Positions 51,321 through 62,719 of a stretch of DNA of 64,000 bases are shown here, piece by piece. Origin of the DNA: Cucumis sativus (Eukaryota > Streptophyta > Magnoliopsida > Cucurbitales > Cucurbitaceae). The stretch spans positions 3,286,001 through 3,350,000 of the forward strand of contig NC_026661.2 of assembly GCF_000004075.3 (NCBI RefSeq). Reading direction: 5' to 3'. The stretch's first letter is position 1. Each line of letters starts with the position of its first letter. A program made the translations under genes and the position numbers. Below the pieces are notes generated by a model that saw nothing but the letters and a program-made list of their open reading frames with translations, searched no databases and had not been told where the DNA came from.

Positions 51321-52543
51321 AAATAATAGAATAGAATATCAATTCATCTTTTATGTCAATGTTAAACTTGGAAAAAATATGAAAATATGATAAAATATTG
51401 TGATGTTGATGGAGATTTAATAATATGTCACCTAACTCCTTTTGAAATTCAAGAAGTAAACAAAGACTAAGCGTGAATTAAAATTAGGATATGCATTTTT
51501 ATCGATTTTTTAAAATAATAAGTAAAATGCTACTTTTTCCAACTACTCTATGGTAACATTTAAAAACAATTTTATGTTTTAATTTTCATAATTATGAAAG
51601 GCATCAAACAAATAATTTATTTATCCTTCTTCCATTGTATATTAAAATTTAGTCGATTTGGATGTAAATTATACGTAGGTAGGATGCTCTATGTTTCAAA
51701 TACTTAGTCTTTTACTCAATTATTTATTAAGAGCAATATATTAATACATTAACGATGAATTGAAATGATAAATTTAGAAACATTTTTTTTAATACAAATT
51801 GGATCTAAGATCTAGAACACAAAATTTCTTGATCTTCAATCCACATATTGCAATTGAATTAAGCTCTTCAAAAATTTAGAAAATCATATATTTTTTAAAC
51901 CTCTCTTGAGTAATTCACACTAAGAAAACCACAAATTTGATGCAAAGGAGACTTGGAGGGATTCCAATAGTTTATAACAAACTTTTATACAAATTTGAAG
52001 CAAGGGAGACTTAGGATTCCAATAGTTTATAACAAACTTTTAATAATATAAAGTTAAGATTTGAATTAAAAATTAGCAGTAGACTCGATAAATTTTAAAT
52101 AACTTTTGAAGATCTATAAAATTAAAAATGAAGAGTATCGATTTGGTTTTTAAAAGTTAAGATTGTGTTTTTTTTAAAAATTATTTTTGTTTAAAAATTT
52201 TGATTAAGAATATGAGAACTTTTCTAAAAATGTAAAAAGTATAGTCTATGATTAATTTTTTTTTTAGAAATAGAAACTAAAATAAAAAGTAATTTATTTT
52301 GAAAATAAAAACAAATTCTTTGAAAAACAAATATTTTTCTAAGGTCAATGGATCAAAATTTGTGATTAAATCTTTTTTTTAGGTTAAAAGCCCTTTGAAA
52401 ATGAATAGTCAATTATACCCCCGGATCTTCGTCGTCGTTGGGTTTAACTCAATTTCCCGTTTCTCGTCAGAACTGCAAACTGAAGACGGAACCCGCGAAT
52501 TCGTTGCCGAACAAAGATCTTCAGTGCGAGCTTCAGTCTAGAC
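51321..52543. other. AT-rich non-coding part of unit 1
   Basis: No gene is seen. A short direct repeat (GGAGACTT-AGGATTCCAATAG followed by TTTATAACAAACTTTTA) occurs twice around 51950-52040. The matching part of unit 2 is 57400-58766. Confidence 0.5.
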
Positions 52544-52814
52544 ATGGGTACTAGAGAAGTTTACGAACAGAAGCTAAGAAGAGGCAATCTCTACCATGAA
52601 CCCACTATGAATCCAGGGCTCGGATCGCCTCGTTGCCCTCGCTGTTTTTCTCTTCTTAAACCCGACGTATTTGTCTCTTCTTCTTCTTCTATTAAGCACC
52701 TTCTACTACTTAAGTTTTTTAGTTTTGGGATTCATGTTTGAGTTTTACTGTGTTTTGATTCAGGATAAAAGTGAATGGGCCATCAATCCTGTTCTCCACG
52801 GTGTTACTGCTGTG
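52544..52814 (+). pseudogene. 5' fragment of an unknown small plant gene (unit 1 copy)
   Basis: Exon 1 (52544-52666) encodes MGTREVYEQKLRRGNLYHEP, MNPGLGSPRCPRC and FSLLKPD. Exon 2 (52764-52814) encodes DKSEWAINPVLHGVTAV and ends at a good donor (GTG|GTGAGT). Introns and phases are intact, but no further exon follows. About 310 bases later the RPL21 block begins, so only the first 58 residues remain. The CPRC pair suggests a metal-binding or structural site. I recall a conserved plant protein with a similar start but cannot name its function. The leader (CTTCGTCGTCG... at 52425-52543) is less AT-rich and looks like a real promoter and 5'UTR, so a truncated transcript is possible. Confidence 0.6.
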
Positions 52815-53699
52815 GTGAGTTGCCATCGTTCCGATCTTCGATTTTATTTGCTTTGAGAACACATAATTTAATGGGTGCTTCTAGGTTTTTTGATCGTGTA
52901 GAGTTATAATTGAACTCTATGTTGTGTTTGTTTAATTGGTTCGGTCTTGAGTAGTTCATGAACGTTTGTTGATCGATGATTTAGGAGTTTAATTCAATTC
53001 AGTTCTTGCTATTAGCAATTGGAGTATTCTATCTAACTCAATTCATGGTTTTCAAGGGACGTAAAAAATTGTAGGAATGAAGTTCGTGGTTTTCTTTTGG
53101 AAAAATCTTTATTTCTTCGCTAATTCAAAAGAAGGTTTATGAGATATTTTATTCTTATTTAATATTTTTTTTATTATATTAAGAAAAAATAGCTAAATAC
53201 TCACCTTTGAGTGAATTGTCAGAGAATTTAAATGAAGGTAAGAATGACAATCCAATGATAAAATTTAACCTTCCAAATTTAGTGAGTACTTGAACTTGTC
53301 TAACAATCGTAAATTAAATTCTAGAACCTAAAACTATTTGGAAAATTATCGAAACACAATTTTTTTTAAAATGACTTAATTTTTCTATCAAATACTTAAA
53401 AATATATTTAAAACACAGTATTGTGTTTCAATTAAATTAAAATTAAACTCTACACCATGATAATAATTTTTTTGACCATTTTTATTTTCTGAGGAAAAAC
53501 TACAAAAATAGTTATAAATGTAGCCATTAGATTTAAAATAATTAAGTTTTAATAATATAATTTTTAAAAATATAACATAATATGTTAAGTTCGAAATGAT
53601 AGTAATCAAATATTAGTCACTATATTTATGATTTTTTAAAAATATAGTTATATGACTATTCGTAAATTTGCTAACAGATTACATTTTGTGCTTTCTATC

Positions 53700-53768
53700 T
53701 GGGCCCAGTTTAATTTATCCGGCCCATTAAAGAAGCCAATAAAAAACCTAGCCCTGCAATTAGGGTTT
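53700..53768 (+). promoter_or_regulatory. RPL21 copy C promoter: site II boxes and telo-box
   Basis: TGGGCCCAG, CCGGCCCATT, AAAAACCTAGCCC and ATTAGGGTTTC have the same spacing as in copies B and D. The promoter is intact although the coding region is broken. Confidence 0.7.
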
Positions 53769-53811
53769 CTTCATTTTGTGAGAGAGTGTGAGAGAAAGTT
53801 CTGCTCCAATC

Positions 53812-54537
53812 ATGCCGGCCGGCCATGGACTTCGATCACGTACCAGAGACCTCTTCGCCAGGCCTTTCAGGAAGAAGGGTTACATTGCTTTGACTACCTA
53901 CTTGAGGACGTACAAAATCGGTGATTATGTGGATATCAAGGTGAACGGCGCCGTCCACAAGGGTATGCCTCATAAATTTTACCATGGTCGCACAGGTCAG
54001 GTATGGAATGTCACAAAGCGCGCCATCGGTGTCGAGATCAACAAACAGGTTCGGGATTCTTTTTTAAAATCTGTTATAGTTTTTAGAATGTATATGAATC
54101 TGGTGATTTAGGGTAATAGATTGTGTTTGGTTTTGATAGAATCTTAATTAGTTTTCGGACTCTGTTTTTCTTATTAAACTTGTGAATCTTAATGTATGTT
54201 CTAGTTTGATGGGTTCTGGAATCTGCTTTTTTTTTTTTTAAGTATTAAACTTGTGATTTTGGAATGAATTTTTTGTAGGTCGGGAACAGAATTATTAAGA
54301 AAAGAATTCATGTGAGAGTGGAGCACGTGCAGCCTTCTCGATGCACGGAGGAATTTCGCTGAGGAAGGTGAAGAATGATGAGCTGAAGGCTGACCAGGCC
54401 AAGGCCAAAGGCGCAGTCATCTGCACCAAGAGGCAACCGGAAGGCCCCAAACCAGGGTTCATGGTTGAAGGAGCTCTGATGGAGACTGTGACTCCCATTC
54501 CATACGATGTGGTTAATGATCTCAAAGGTGGCTATTA
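53812..54537 (+). pseudogene. RPL21: RPL21 copy C, frameshifted in exon 2
   Basis: Exon 1 (53812-54048) is identical in protein to copies B and D. Exon 2 (54279-54537) loses one T where B and D read CGCTTGAGG: the sequence here is CGCTGAGG, so CGC is followed at once by TGA (54360-54362). The predicted product ends at ...CTEEFR, about 55 residues short. Downstream in the other frame the normal C-terminus continues with a 3-base insertion (KADQAKAKG instead of KAEAKAKG) and ends GGY at the usual stop. A single-base loss in a nearly perfect copy may be a sequencing error. If real, the transcript would carry a premature stop in the last exon. Confidence 0.85.
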
Positions 54538-54660
54538 GAATTTTCATCTCTTTGAACTTTTGCCTTGTTTTGTGAGTCTTATTTTTGTTTGATCTTTGCA
54601 ACTGCTCTAATGGTACAATTTTCTCAGATTATGCTTCTAAATTTTGGAAACGAACTTATA

Positions 54661-56486
54661 GAATTGAATTGTTTCTTAGTTTCTAGTTTTCGTCACCCTG
54701 TAGTTTTAGTTATTCAAAGATGTTCTTGTTTCGATTATTTCCATTGAACCCATATTTCTTAAACTAACTAATCTTTCTATTCTTAATCACCATCCAATTT
54801 TGATAACAAAAAGAGTTTTTAAAACTAATTTGAGTTTCAAACATTCTTACTTTTTTGATATTACTAATGACAGAATGTTTATCACTGAAATTTATTTGAT
54901 ATGTCAATCAATTGTGTTTTGGTTGCTTATTGTTTGGTTTATGTTCCCAAATATTGTTATCGGTGAATAAAACTACGAGGAGTTCGCTTGAGTATATGAT
55001 AGTAAACTAATGATTTTTAGTGAAAAAGTGGAGTATTAAGGTTGGTAACTCTCGAACATCCTTTGACCATTATAATAAGTTCATTGTTGTAGATTTTATC
55101 CAATTGTAATATGTTACACCATTTATAATTGTATGGAACAGATGTTCTTGATTGATTATATTTGAGAGAACCTTAATATGTATGTGGAATTTTTAATTGT
55201 TTTATTTATGTTTTATAAATAAGGTTCATTTCGTAATCAACTATCAAATAATTTGGAATTTTAAAACCTACCCTTTTGAAAGTGTTATTTTATTTTTGTG
55301 TCAAATTTAATAACATTTTCGTTATTGAGATAGAGATTTGAATTCTAACTAGTTCTTGTAGTTTATTTGCCATAAATTGCCGACACATGTGGTGGTGACT
55401 GTAATATCAAAAATTCATAACCATTCAGGCCATTGGCATGTAGAAAATTGATTGTCCTGTAAGTTATGTGATTTTTAAATGATGATGTGATTTCTCCATT
55501 TAAGTTAGTAGCAGCAAAAATTTGGGAATTTTCAATCTGTAATTATGATCGGCTCGAGTTATTGACTCTCTTTTGAATATGTGGCTAGTTTTAATCTTCT
55601 GTTTCAAAATGATTGAACGGTCTTTGTATGTCTCATATTCCAAAGATCAAACATTTTATATGATAAAATTGGCTAGAAATAGTGAAGGGTTTTTCGATTT
55701 TCAAGTGTATTCATTGGAGTTTTGTCATAGTAATTTAGCTTCGAAAAAACTCATTCAAGTGGTTAAAAATGTGATTGGACATTCGATTCTGCATATGAGA
55801 GTTTGAAAGAAAATGTCGGTGCAGACTAATTAGTGATGTATGGTATGCCTTGGTTTCTATCTAATATGAAGTTCGGAAGTTTGGTGATTATTAGAAAACA
55901 CATTCCCTTTTTTCGACTTTAAACACTTGTGGTCTTAGATGAGATTAGAAATGTACATCCTGAACTTTTGAATAACTCTTAATTCAAACTTTATGGTGAT
56001 AATACTAAATAGAAATAGTATGATCACTTTAAGTAACAACAATTACTCATGACTCATTCTTTTGTTTTGATTTTGGTTGGGTTGTATCCACACGGATGTT
56101 CTTTATATTCCATTAGTTATAAAAGATTGCTGCTCCATACAATTTTCCATCATGACCAATATGTTCTTTATATTCCATTAGTTATAAAAGATTGCTGCTC
56201 CATACAATTTTCCATCATGACCAATAAATAATGGTGATCGGAACGATAATTAAAATAATAGAAAAACTAAAATAGAATAAAGTTTAGATACCAATCTATA
56301 AATTTAAATCTATTATTTAATTTAAATTTTGTGAACCACCTCAAACAATATTTTGAACTTAAGCCTAAGGTTCACTTTAATATATGGTCACCACATAAAC
56401 TTTATTAAAGAAAAAGAGAGGAAAAAGGAAAAATTCCCAAATACTTTTTCTCAAAAAAAAGAAGAAGAAGAGGGAAAATCCTTTGT
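54661..56486. other. RPL21-dirigent spacer of unit 1
   Basis: AT-rich DNA. A frame at about 55573-55806 (MIERSLYVSYSKDQTFYMIK) is repeated unchanged in unit 2 (61848-62045) but resembles no family known to me. A 65-base tandem duplication (ATGTTCTTTATATTCC) starts at 56096 and 56161. Confidence 0.45.
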
Positions 56487-57068
56487 TTAGTAGTGAAAGA
56501 CATAGACGTTATACTCCACTACGGCATCGCCGGAGCTGAAATTCAGGGCATGAGTCTTCGCCAGAGCATACCCACGAGCAAATCGGAAAAGCCCGCCGCC
56601 GCCGACCACTGGCATCTCTCTCACGGCGGACATAATCGTATTCCGCCCCAAGATGCTCAAATAACTCCCATTATATTTCCCTTCCACAAACGCGAAATTC
56701 ATTACCATTAAGAGCCCAAATTCCGTTTTCGACGCCCCCGCGTAAAATCCTTGAGCTTTTCCCAGCAATTTTGACCCAATTTCCGGCCGTTCAGTCAGCG
56801 GATCATCCGTCATCACCACAGCGCCAAACAGAGTCCGTGAGGCATTGGACGACGGCGGTGGAACGACAATCAGCGCCGTGGGGTTCCGGCCGCTGACGAT
56901 GTCATGGAAGTAAAAGTGGAGATGACTCAGCTTCTCCCGCCGCCGAATGCCGAGCTTTTCCGGTGACAGAACGGTGTCGGATGCGGCGAGGAGGGAGGTA
57001 AGGAAGAGAGAGAAAAAAGTGGCAGCTGCGACGGCGGTGGAGGGCATGGGGATGAGAATTGGAGCCAT
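56487..57068 (-). CDS. Dirigent protein, unit 1 copy, intact
   Basis: Single-exon gene of 193 codons. Dirigent proteins are secreted beta-barrels that guide stereoselective coupling of phenoxy radicals such as those of coniferyl alcohol in lignan formation. The N-terminus (MAPILIPMPSTAVAAATFF then SLFLTSLLAAS) is a signal peptide. Family blocks follow in order: [94 protein letters not shown] and the terminal [11 protein letters not shown]. Length and intronless structure fit the family. A TATA-like TTTAAATAC lies upstream on the coding strand (about 57087). The gene points toward RPL21 copy C. Substrate cannot be deduced. Confidence 0.93.
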   Translation of the reverse strand: MAPILIPMPSTAVAAATFFSLFLTSLLAASDTVLSPEKLGIRRREKLSHLHFYFHDIVSGRNPTALIVVPPPSSNASRTLFGAVVMTDDPLTERPEIGSKLLGKAQGFYAGASKTEFGLLMVMNFAFVEGKYNGSYLSILGRNTIMSAVREMPVVGGGGLFRFARGYALAKTHALNFSSGDAVVEYNVYVFHY

Positions 57069-57396
57069 GGGAGTGGAGGAATTTGAAAGTATTTAAAACG
57101 GTGGAATTTCATTAATAATGAATTGTGTTTGATATAAACGGCGAGAAGAAAAGTAAAAGGTATTGGCGTAGGTGGATGGGTCCTTTGTGGTTCGACTTCT
57201 AAAGGAAAACAACAAAAGAAATAATAGGATTTTTTATATTTACAAAATATATTAAAATTTTTAAAAGATATAGAGTTATTTGTTCTCAGTTCTTCATTTA
57301 TTTATCACTATTTCATTATAGAAGCAAACAAAAGACATTGCCTTCGAAACTATATAAATCTTTGTTGAAACGTTTGATTTACTTCAAGAAATAAAA

Positions 57397-58766
57397 TGCC
57401 TTCTTATTGAAATTTTCTAATTCTAGTAACTTTAAAAACTAAACTTATTTCTCTCCTTTGCACAACATGATTTTGATTTTCTAAATTTTTTATTTTATGT
57501 TTTACTATGATATAATAGAATATCAATTCATCTTTTATGTCAATGTTAAACTTGGAAAAATATGAAAATATGATAAAAATATTGTGATGTTGATGGAGAT
57601 TTAATAATATGTCACCTAGCTTCTTTTGAAATTCAAGAAGTAAACAAACACGAAGCGTGAATTAAAATTAGGATATGCGTTTTTATCAATTTTTTGAAAT
57701 AATAAATAAATGCTACTTTTTCCAGCTACTCCATTGGTAACATTTAAAAACAATTTTATGTTTTAATTTTCATAATTATGAAAAGGCATCAAACAAATAA
57801 TTTATTTATCCTTCTTCCATTGTATATTAACCAATTTGGTAGATTTAGATGTAAATTATACTATAGTAGGTAGGATGCTCTATGTTTCAAATACTTAGTT
57901 TTTACTCAATTATTTATTAAGAGCAATGCATTAATACATTAACGATGAATTGAAATGATAAATTTAGAAACAATTTTTATAATACAAATTGGATCTAAGA
58001 TCTAGAACACAAAATTTCTTGATCTTCAATCCACATATTGCAATTGAGTTAAGCTCTTCAAAAATTTAAAAAATCATATATTTTTTAAACCTCTCTTGAG
58101 TAATTCACACTAAAAAAACCAAGGAGACTTGGAGGGATTCCAATAGTTTATAACAAACTTTTATACAAATTTGAAGCAAGGGAGACTTGGAGGATTCCGA
58201 TAGTTTATAACAAACTTTTAATAATATAAAGTTAAGATTTGAATTAAAAATGGGCAGTAGACTCGAAAAATCTTAAATAACTTTTGAAGATCTATAAGAT
58301 TAAAAATGAAGAGTATCGATTTTTTTTAAAAATTAAGTTTATAAATACTACTTTTATTCGTAAATTTATTTATTTATCCAACTCAAATTTAGGTAAGATT
58401 GTTTTTTTTTAAAAATTTATTTTTGTTTAAAAATTTTGATTAAGAATATGAGAACTTTTTTAAAAAAGTATACTCTATGATTAATTTTTTCAGAAATAGA
58501 AACTAAAATAAAAAGTAATTTATTTTAGAAAATAAAAACAAATTATTTGAAAAACAAATATTTTTCTGAGGTCAATGGATCAAAATTTGTGATTAAATCT
58601 TTTTTTTAGGTTAAAAACCCTTTGAAAATGAATGGTCAATTATACCCGGATCTTCGTCGTTTGGTTTAACTCAATTTCCGTTTCTCGTCAGAACTGCAAA
58701 CTGAAGAGACGGAACCCGCGAATTCGTTGCCGAACAAAGATCTTCAGTGCGAGCTTCAGTCTAGAC
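57397..58766. other. AT-rich non-coding part of unit 2
   Basis: No gene is seen. It includes the roughly 115-base segment (about 57397-57512, starting GCCTTCTTATTGAAATTTTC) present in units 2 and 3 but not in unit 1. Confidence 0.5.
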
Positions 58767-59040
58767 ATGGGTACTAGAGAAGTTTACGAACAGAAGCTAA
58801 GAAGAGGCAATCTCTACCATGAACCCACTATGAATCCAGGGCTCGGATCGCCTCGTTGCCCTCGCTGTTTTTCTCTTCTTAAACCCGACCCTGTATTTGT
58901 CTCTTCTTCTTCTTCTATTAAGCACCTTCTACTACTTAAGTTTTTTAGTTTTGGGATTCATGTTTGAGTTTTACTGTGTTTTGATTCAGGATAAAAGTGA
59001 ATGGGCCATCAATCCTGTTCTCCACGGTGTTACTGCTGTG
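58767..59040 (+). pseudogene. 5' fragment of an unknown small plant gene (unit 2 copy)
   Basis: Exon 1 is 58767-58892 and exon 2 is 58990-59040. The protein equals the unit 1 copy apart from one extra residue at the exon junction (KPDP-DKSEW instead of KPD-DKSEW) caused by CCT before the donor. As in unit 1, nothing follows exon 2 before the RPL21 block begins near 59350. That the same truncation is present twice shows it predates the tandem duplication. Confidence 0.6.
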
Positions 59041-59939
59041 GTGAGTTGCCATCGTTCCGATCTTCGATTTTATTTGCTTTGAGAACACATAATTTAATGG
59101 GTGCTTCTAGGTTTTTTGATCGTGTAGAGTTATAATTGAACTCTATGTTGTGTTTGTTTAATTGGTTCGGTCTTGAGTAGTTCATGAACGTTTGTTGATC
59201 GATGATTTAGAGTTTAATTCAATTCAGTTCTTGCTATTAGCAATTGGAGTATTCTATCTAACTCAATTCATGGTTTTCAAGGGACGTAAAAAATTGTAGG
59301 AATGAAGTTCGTGGTTTTCTTTTGGAAAAATCTTTATTTCTTCGCTAATTCAAAAAGAAGGTTTATGAGATATTTTATTCTTATTTAATAATTTTTTTTA
59401 ATTATTAATTAAGAAAAAATAGCTAAATACTCACCTTTGAGTGAATTGTCAGAGAATTTAAATGAAGGTAAGAATGACAATCCAATGATAAAATTTAACC
59501 TTCCAAATTTAGTGAGTACTTGAACTTGTCTAACAATAGTTAAATTATAGATCTAGAACCTAAAAACTATTTGGAAAATTATCGAAACATCAATTTTTTT
59601 TTTTAAAATGACTTAATTTTTGTATCAAATACTTAAAAATATATTCAAAACACAGTATTGTGTTTCAATTAAAATTAAAATTAAACTCTACACCATGATA
59701 ATAATTTTTTTGACCATTTTTATTTTCTGGAGGAAAAACTACAAAAATAGTTATAAATGTAGCCATTAGATTTAAAATAATTAAGTTTATAATAATATAA
59801 TTTTTAAAAATATAACATAATATGTTAAGTTCGAAATGATAGTAATCAAATATTAGTCACTATATTTATGATTTTTTAAAAATATAGTTATATGACTATT
59901 CGTAAATTTGCTAACAGATTACATTTTGTGCTTTCTATC

Positions 59940-60009
59940 TGGGCCCAGTTTAATTTATCCGGCCCATTAAAGAAGCCAATAAAAAACCTAGCCCTCGCAA
60001 TTAGGGTTT
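59940..60009 (+). promoter_or_regulatory. RPL21 copy D promoter: site II boxes and telo-box
   Basis: TGGGCC at 59940, GGCCCA at 59961, AAAAACCTAGCCC and TTAGGGTTTC (telo-box) lie 45-115 bases before the ATG at 60054. Confidence 0.7.
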
Positions 60010-60053
60010 CTTCATTTTGTGAGAGAGTGTGAGAGAAAGTTCCTGCTCCAATC

Positions 60054-60779
60054 ATGCCGGCCGGCCATGGACTTCGATCACGTACCAGAGACCTCTTCGC
60101 CAGGCCTTTCAGGAAGAAGGGTTACATTGCTTTGACTACCTACTTGAGGACGTACAAAATCGGTGATTATGTGGATATCAAGGTGAACGGCGCCGTCCAC
60201 AAGGGTATGCCTCATAAATTTTACCATGGTCGCACAGGTCAGGTATGGAATGTCACAAAGCGCGCCATCGGTGTCGAGATCAACAAACAGGTTCGGGATT
60301 CTTTTTTAAAATCTGTTATAGTTTTTAGAATGTATATGAATCTGGTGATTTAGGGTAATAGATTGTGTTTGGTTTTGATAGAATCTTAATTAGTTTTCGG
60401 ACTCTGTTTTTCTTATTAAACTTGTGAATCTTAATGTATGTTCTAGTTTGATGGGTTCTGGAATCTGCTTTTTTTTTTTTTTAGTATTAAACTTGTGATT
60501 TTGGGAATGAATTTTTTGTAGGTCGGGAACAGAATTATTAAGAAAAGAATTCATGTGAGAGTGGAGCACGTGCAGCCTTCTCGATGCACGGAGGAATTTC
60601 GCTTGAGGAAGGTGAAGAATGATGAGCTGAAGGCTGAAGCCAAGGCCAAAGGCGCAGTCATCTGCACCAAGAGGCAACCGGAAGGCCCCAAACCAGGGTT
60701 CATGGTTGAAGGAGCTCTGATGGAGACTGTGACTCCCATTCCATACGATGTGGTTAATGATCTCAAAGGTGGCTATTAG
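60054..60779 (+). CDS. RPL21: 60S ribosomal protein L21 (eL21), copy D, complete
   Basis: Large-subunit cytosolic ribosomal protein. Exon 1 is 60054-60290 and exon 2 is 60522-60779, joined in phase 0 by a GT-AG intron, giving 164 residues with the expected MPAGHG start, [20 protein letters not shown] block and DLKGGY end. It shares with copy C the silent and replacement differences from copy B (Val in HVQPS, Ala in KGAVICTK), but lacks the C-copy deletion and insertion. With copy B it is one of two copies that can make full-length protein in this window. The intact promoter suggests expression. Confidence 0.95.
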
Positions 60780-60900
60780 AATTTTCATCTCTTTGAACTT
60801 TTGCCTTGTTTTGTGAGTCTTATTTTTGTTTGATCTTTGCAACTGCTCTAATGGTACAATTTTCTCAGATTATGCTTCTAAATTTTGGAAACAGAACTTA

Positions 60901-62719
60901 TAGAATTGAATTGTTTCTTAGTTTCTAGTTTTCGTCACCCTGTAGTTTTAGTTTATTCAAAGATGTTCTTGTTTCGATTATTTCCATTGAACCCATATTT
61001 CTTAAACTAACTAATCTTTCTATTCTTAATCACCATCCAATTTTGATAACAAAAAGAGTTTTTAAAACTAATTTGAGTTTCAAACATTCTTACTTTTTTG
61101 ATATTACTAATGACAGAATGTTTATCACTGAAATTTATTTGATATGTCAATCAATTGTGTTTTGGTTGCTTATTGTTTGGTTTATGTTCCCAAATATTGT
61201 TATCGGTGAATAAAACTACGAGGAGTTCGCTTGAGTATATGATAGTAAACTAATGATTTTTAGTGAAAAGTGGAGTATTAAGGTTGGTAACTCTCGAACA
61301 TCCTTTGACCATTATAAGTTCATGTTGTAGATTTTATCCAATTGTAATATGTTACACCATTTATAATTGTATGGAACAGATGTTCTTGATTGATTATATT
61401 TGAGAGAACCTTAATATGTATGTGGAATTTTTAATTGTTTTATTTATGTTTTATAAATAAGGTTCATTTCGTAATCAACTATCAAATAATTTGGAATTTT
61501 AAAACCTACCCTTTTGAAAGTGTTATTTTATTTTTGTGTCAAATTTAATAACATTTTCGTTATTGAGATAGAGATTTGAATTCTAACTAGTTCTTGTAGT
61601 TTTATTTGCCATAAATTGCCGACACATGTGGTGGTGACTGTAATATCACAAAATTCATAACCATTCAGGCCATTGGCATGTAGAAAATTGATTGTCCTGT
61701 AAGTTATGTGATTTTAAATGATGATGTGATTTCTCCATTTAAGTTAGTAGCACAAAAATTTGGGAATTTTCAATCTGTAATTATGATCGGCTCGAGTTAT
61801 TGACTCTCTTTTGAATATGTTGGCTAGTTTTAATCTTCTGTTTCAAAATGATTGAACGGTCTTTGTATGTCTCATATTCCAAAGATCAAACATTTTATAT
61901 GATAAAATTGGCTAGAAATAGTGAAGGGTTTTTCGATTTTCAAGTGTATTCATTGGAGTTTTGTCATAGTAATTTAGCTTCGAAAAAACTCATTCAAGTG
62001 GTTAAAAATGTGATTGGACATTCGATTCTGCATATGAGAGTTTGAAAGAAAATGTCGGTGCAGACTAATTAGTGATGTATGGTATGCCTTGGTTTCTATC
62101 TAATATGAAGTTCGGAAGTTTGGTGATTATTAGAAAACACATTCCCTTTTTTCGACTTTAAACACTTGTGGTCTTAGATGAGATTAGAAATGTACATCCT
62201 GAACTTTTGAATAACTCTTAATTCAAACTTTATGGTGATAATACTAAATAGAAATAGTATGATCACTTTAAGTAACAACAATTACTCATGACTCATTCTT
62301 TTTGTTTTGATTTTGGTTGGGTTGTATCCACACGGATGTTCTTTATATTCCATTAGTTATAAAAGATTGCTGCTCCATACAATTTTCCATCATGACCAAT
62401 ATGTTCTTTATATTCCATTAGTTTATATGCTGCTCCATACAATTTTCCATCATGACCAATAAATAATGGTGATCGGAACGATAATTAAAATAATAGAAAA
62501 ACTAAAATAGAATAAAGTTTAGATACCAATCTATAAATTTAAATCTATTATTTAATTTAAATTTTGTGAACCACCTCAAACAATATTTTGAACTTAAGCC
62601 TAAGGTTCACTTTAATATATGGTCACCACATAAACTTTATTAAAGAAAAAGAGAGGAAAAAGGAAAAAATTCCCAAATTTGTCTCAAAAAAAAGAAGAAG
62701 AAGAGGGAAAATCCTTTGT
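60901..62719. other. RPL21-dirigent spacer of unit 2
   Basis: Counterpart of 54661-56486. The 65-base duplication is present at 62336 and 62401 with the second copy partly altered (GTTTATATGCTGC instead of GTTATAAAAGATTGC). Confidence 0.45.

Larger units (their letters stand above)
53127..54660 (+). repeat. RPL21 duplication block, copy C
   Basis: The block begins at AGAAGGTTTATGAGATATTT and includes the foldback-like AT-rich segment (about 53490-53680), promoter, gene and 3' flank. The left border interrupts the gene whose first two exons precede it. Confidence 0.8.
51092..57163 (+). repeat. Tandem unit 1 (about 6.07 kb)
   Basis: It runs from TGGCGTAGGTGGATGGGTCC at 51092 to the next occurrence at 57164. 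In order it holds AT-rich DNA, a 5' gene fragment (MGTREVYEQ), RPL21 copy C, AT-rich flank and a minus-strand dirigent gene. Its left 1.4 kb differs from unit 2 by substitutions and lacks about 115 bases found in units 2 and 3 (57397-57512). The rest is nearly identical to unit 2. Confidence 0.92.
59350..60900 (+). repeat. RPL21 duplication block, copy D
   Basis: Starts at AGAAGGTTTATGAGATATTT. It includes the foldback-like AT-rich segment at about 59735-59920 and continues through promoter, gene and flank. It is closest to copy C. Confidence 0.85.

Noticed and set aside
55573-55806. Frame MIERSLYVSYSKDQTF repeated in both units
   Set aside because: It is kept only because the units are recent duplicates; it has no family resemblance, no clear promoter and lies in AT-rich spacer.
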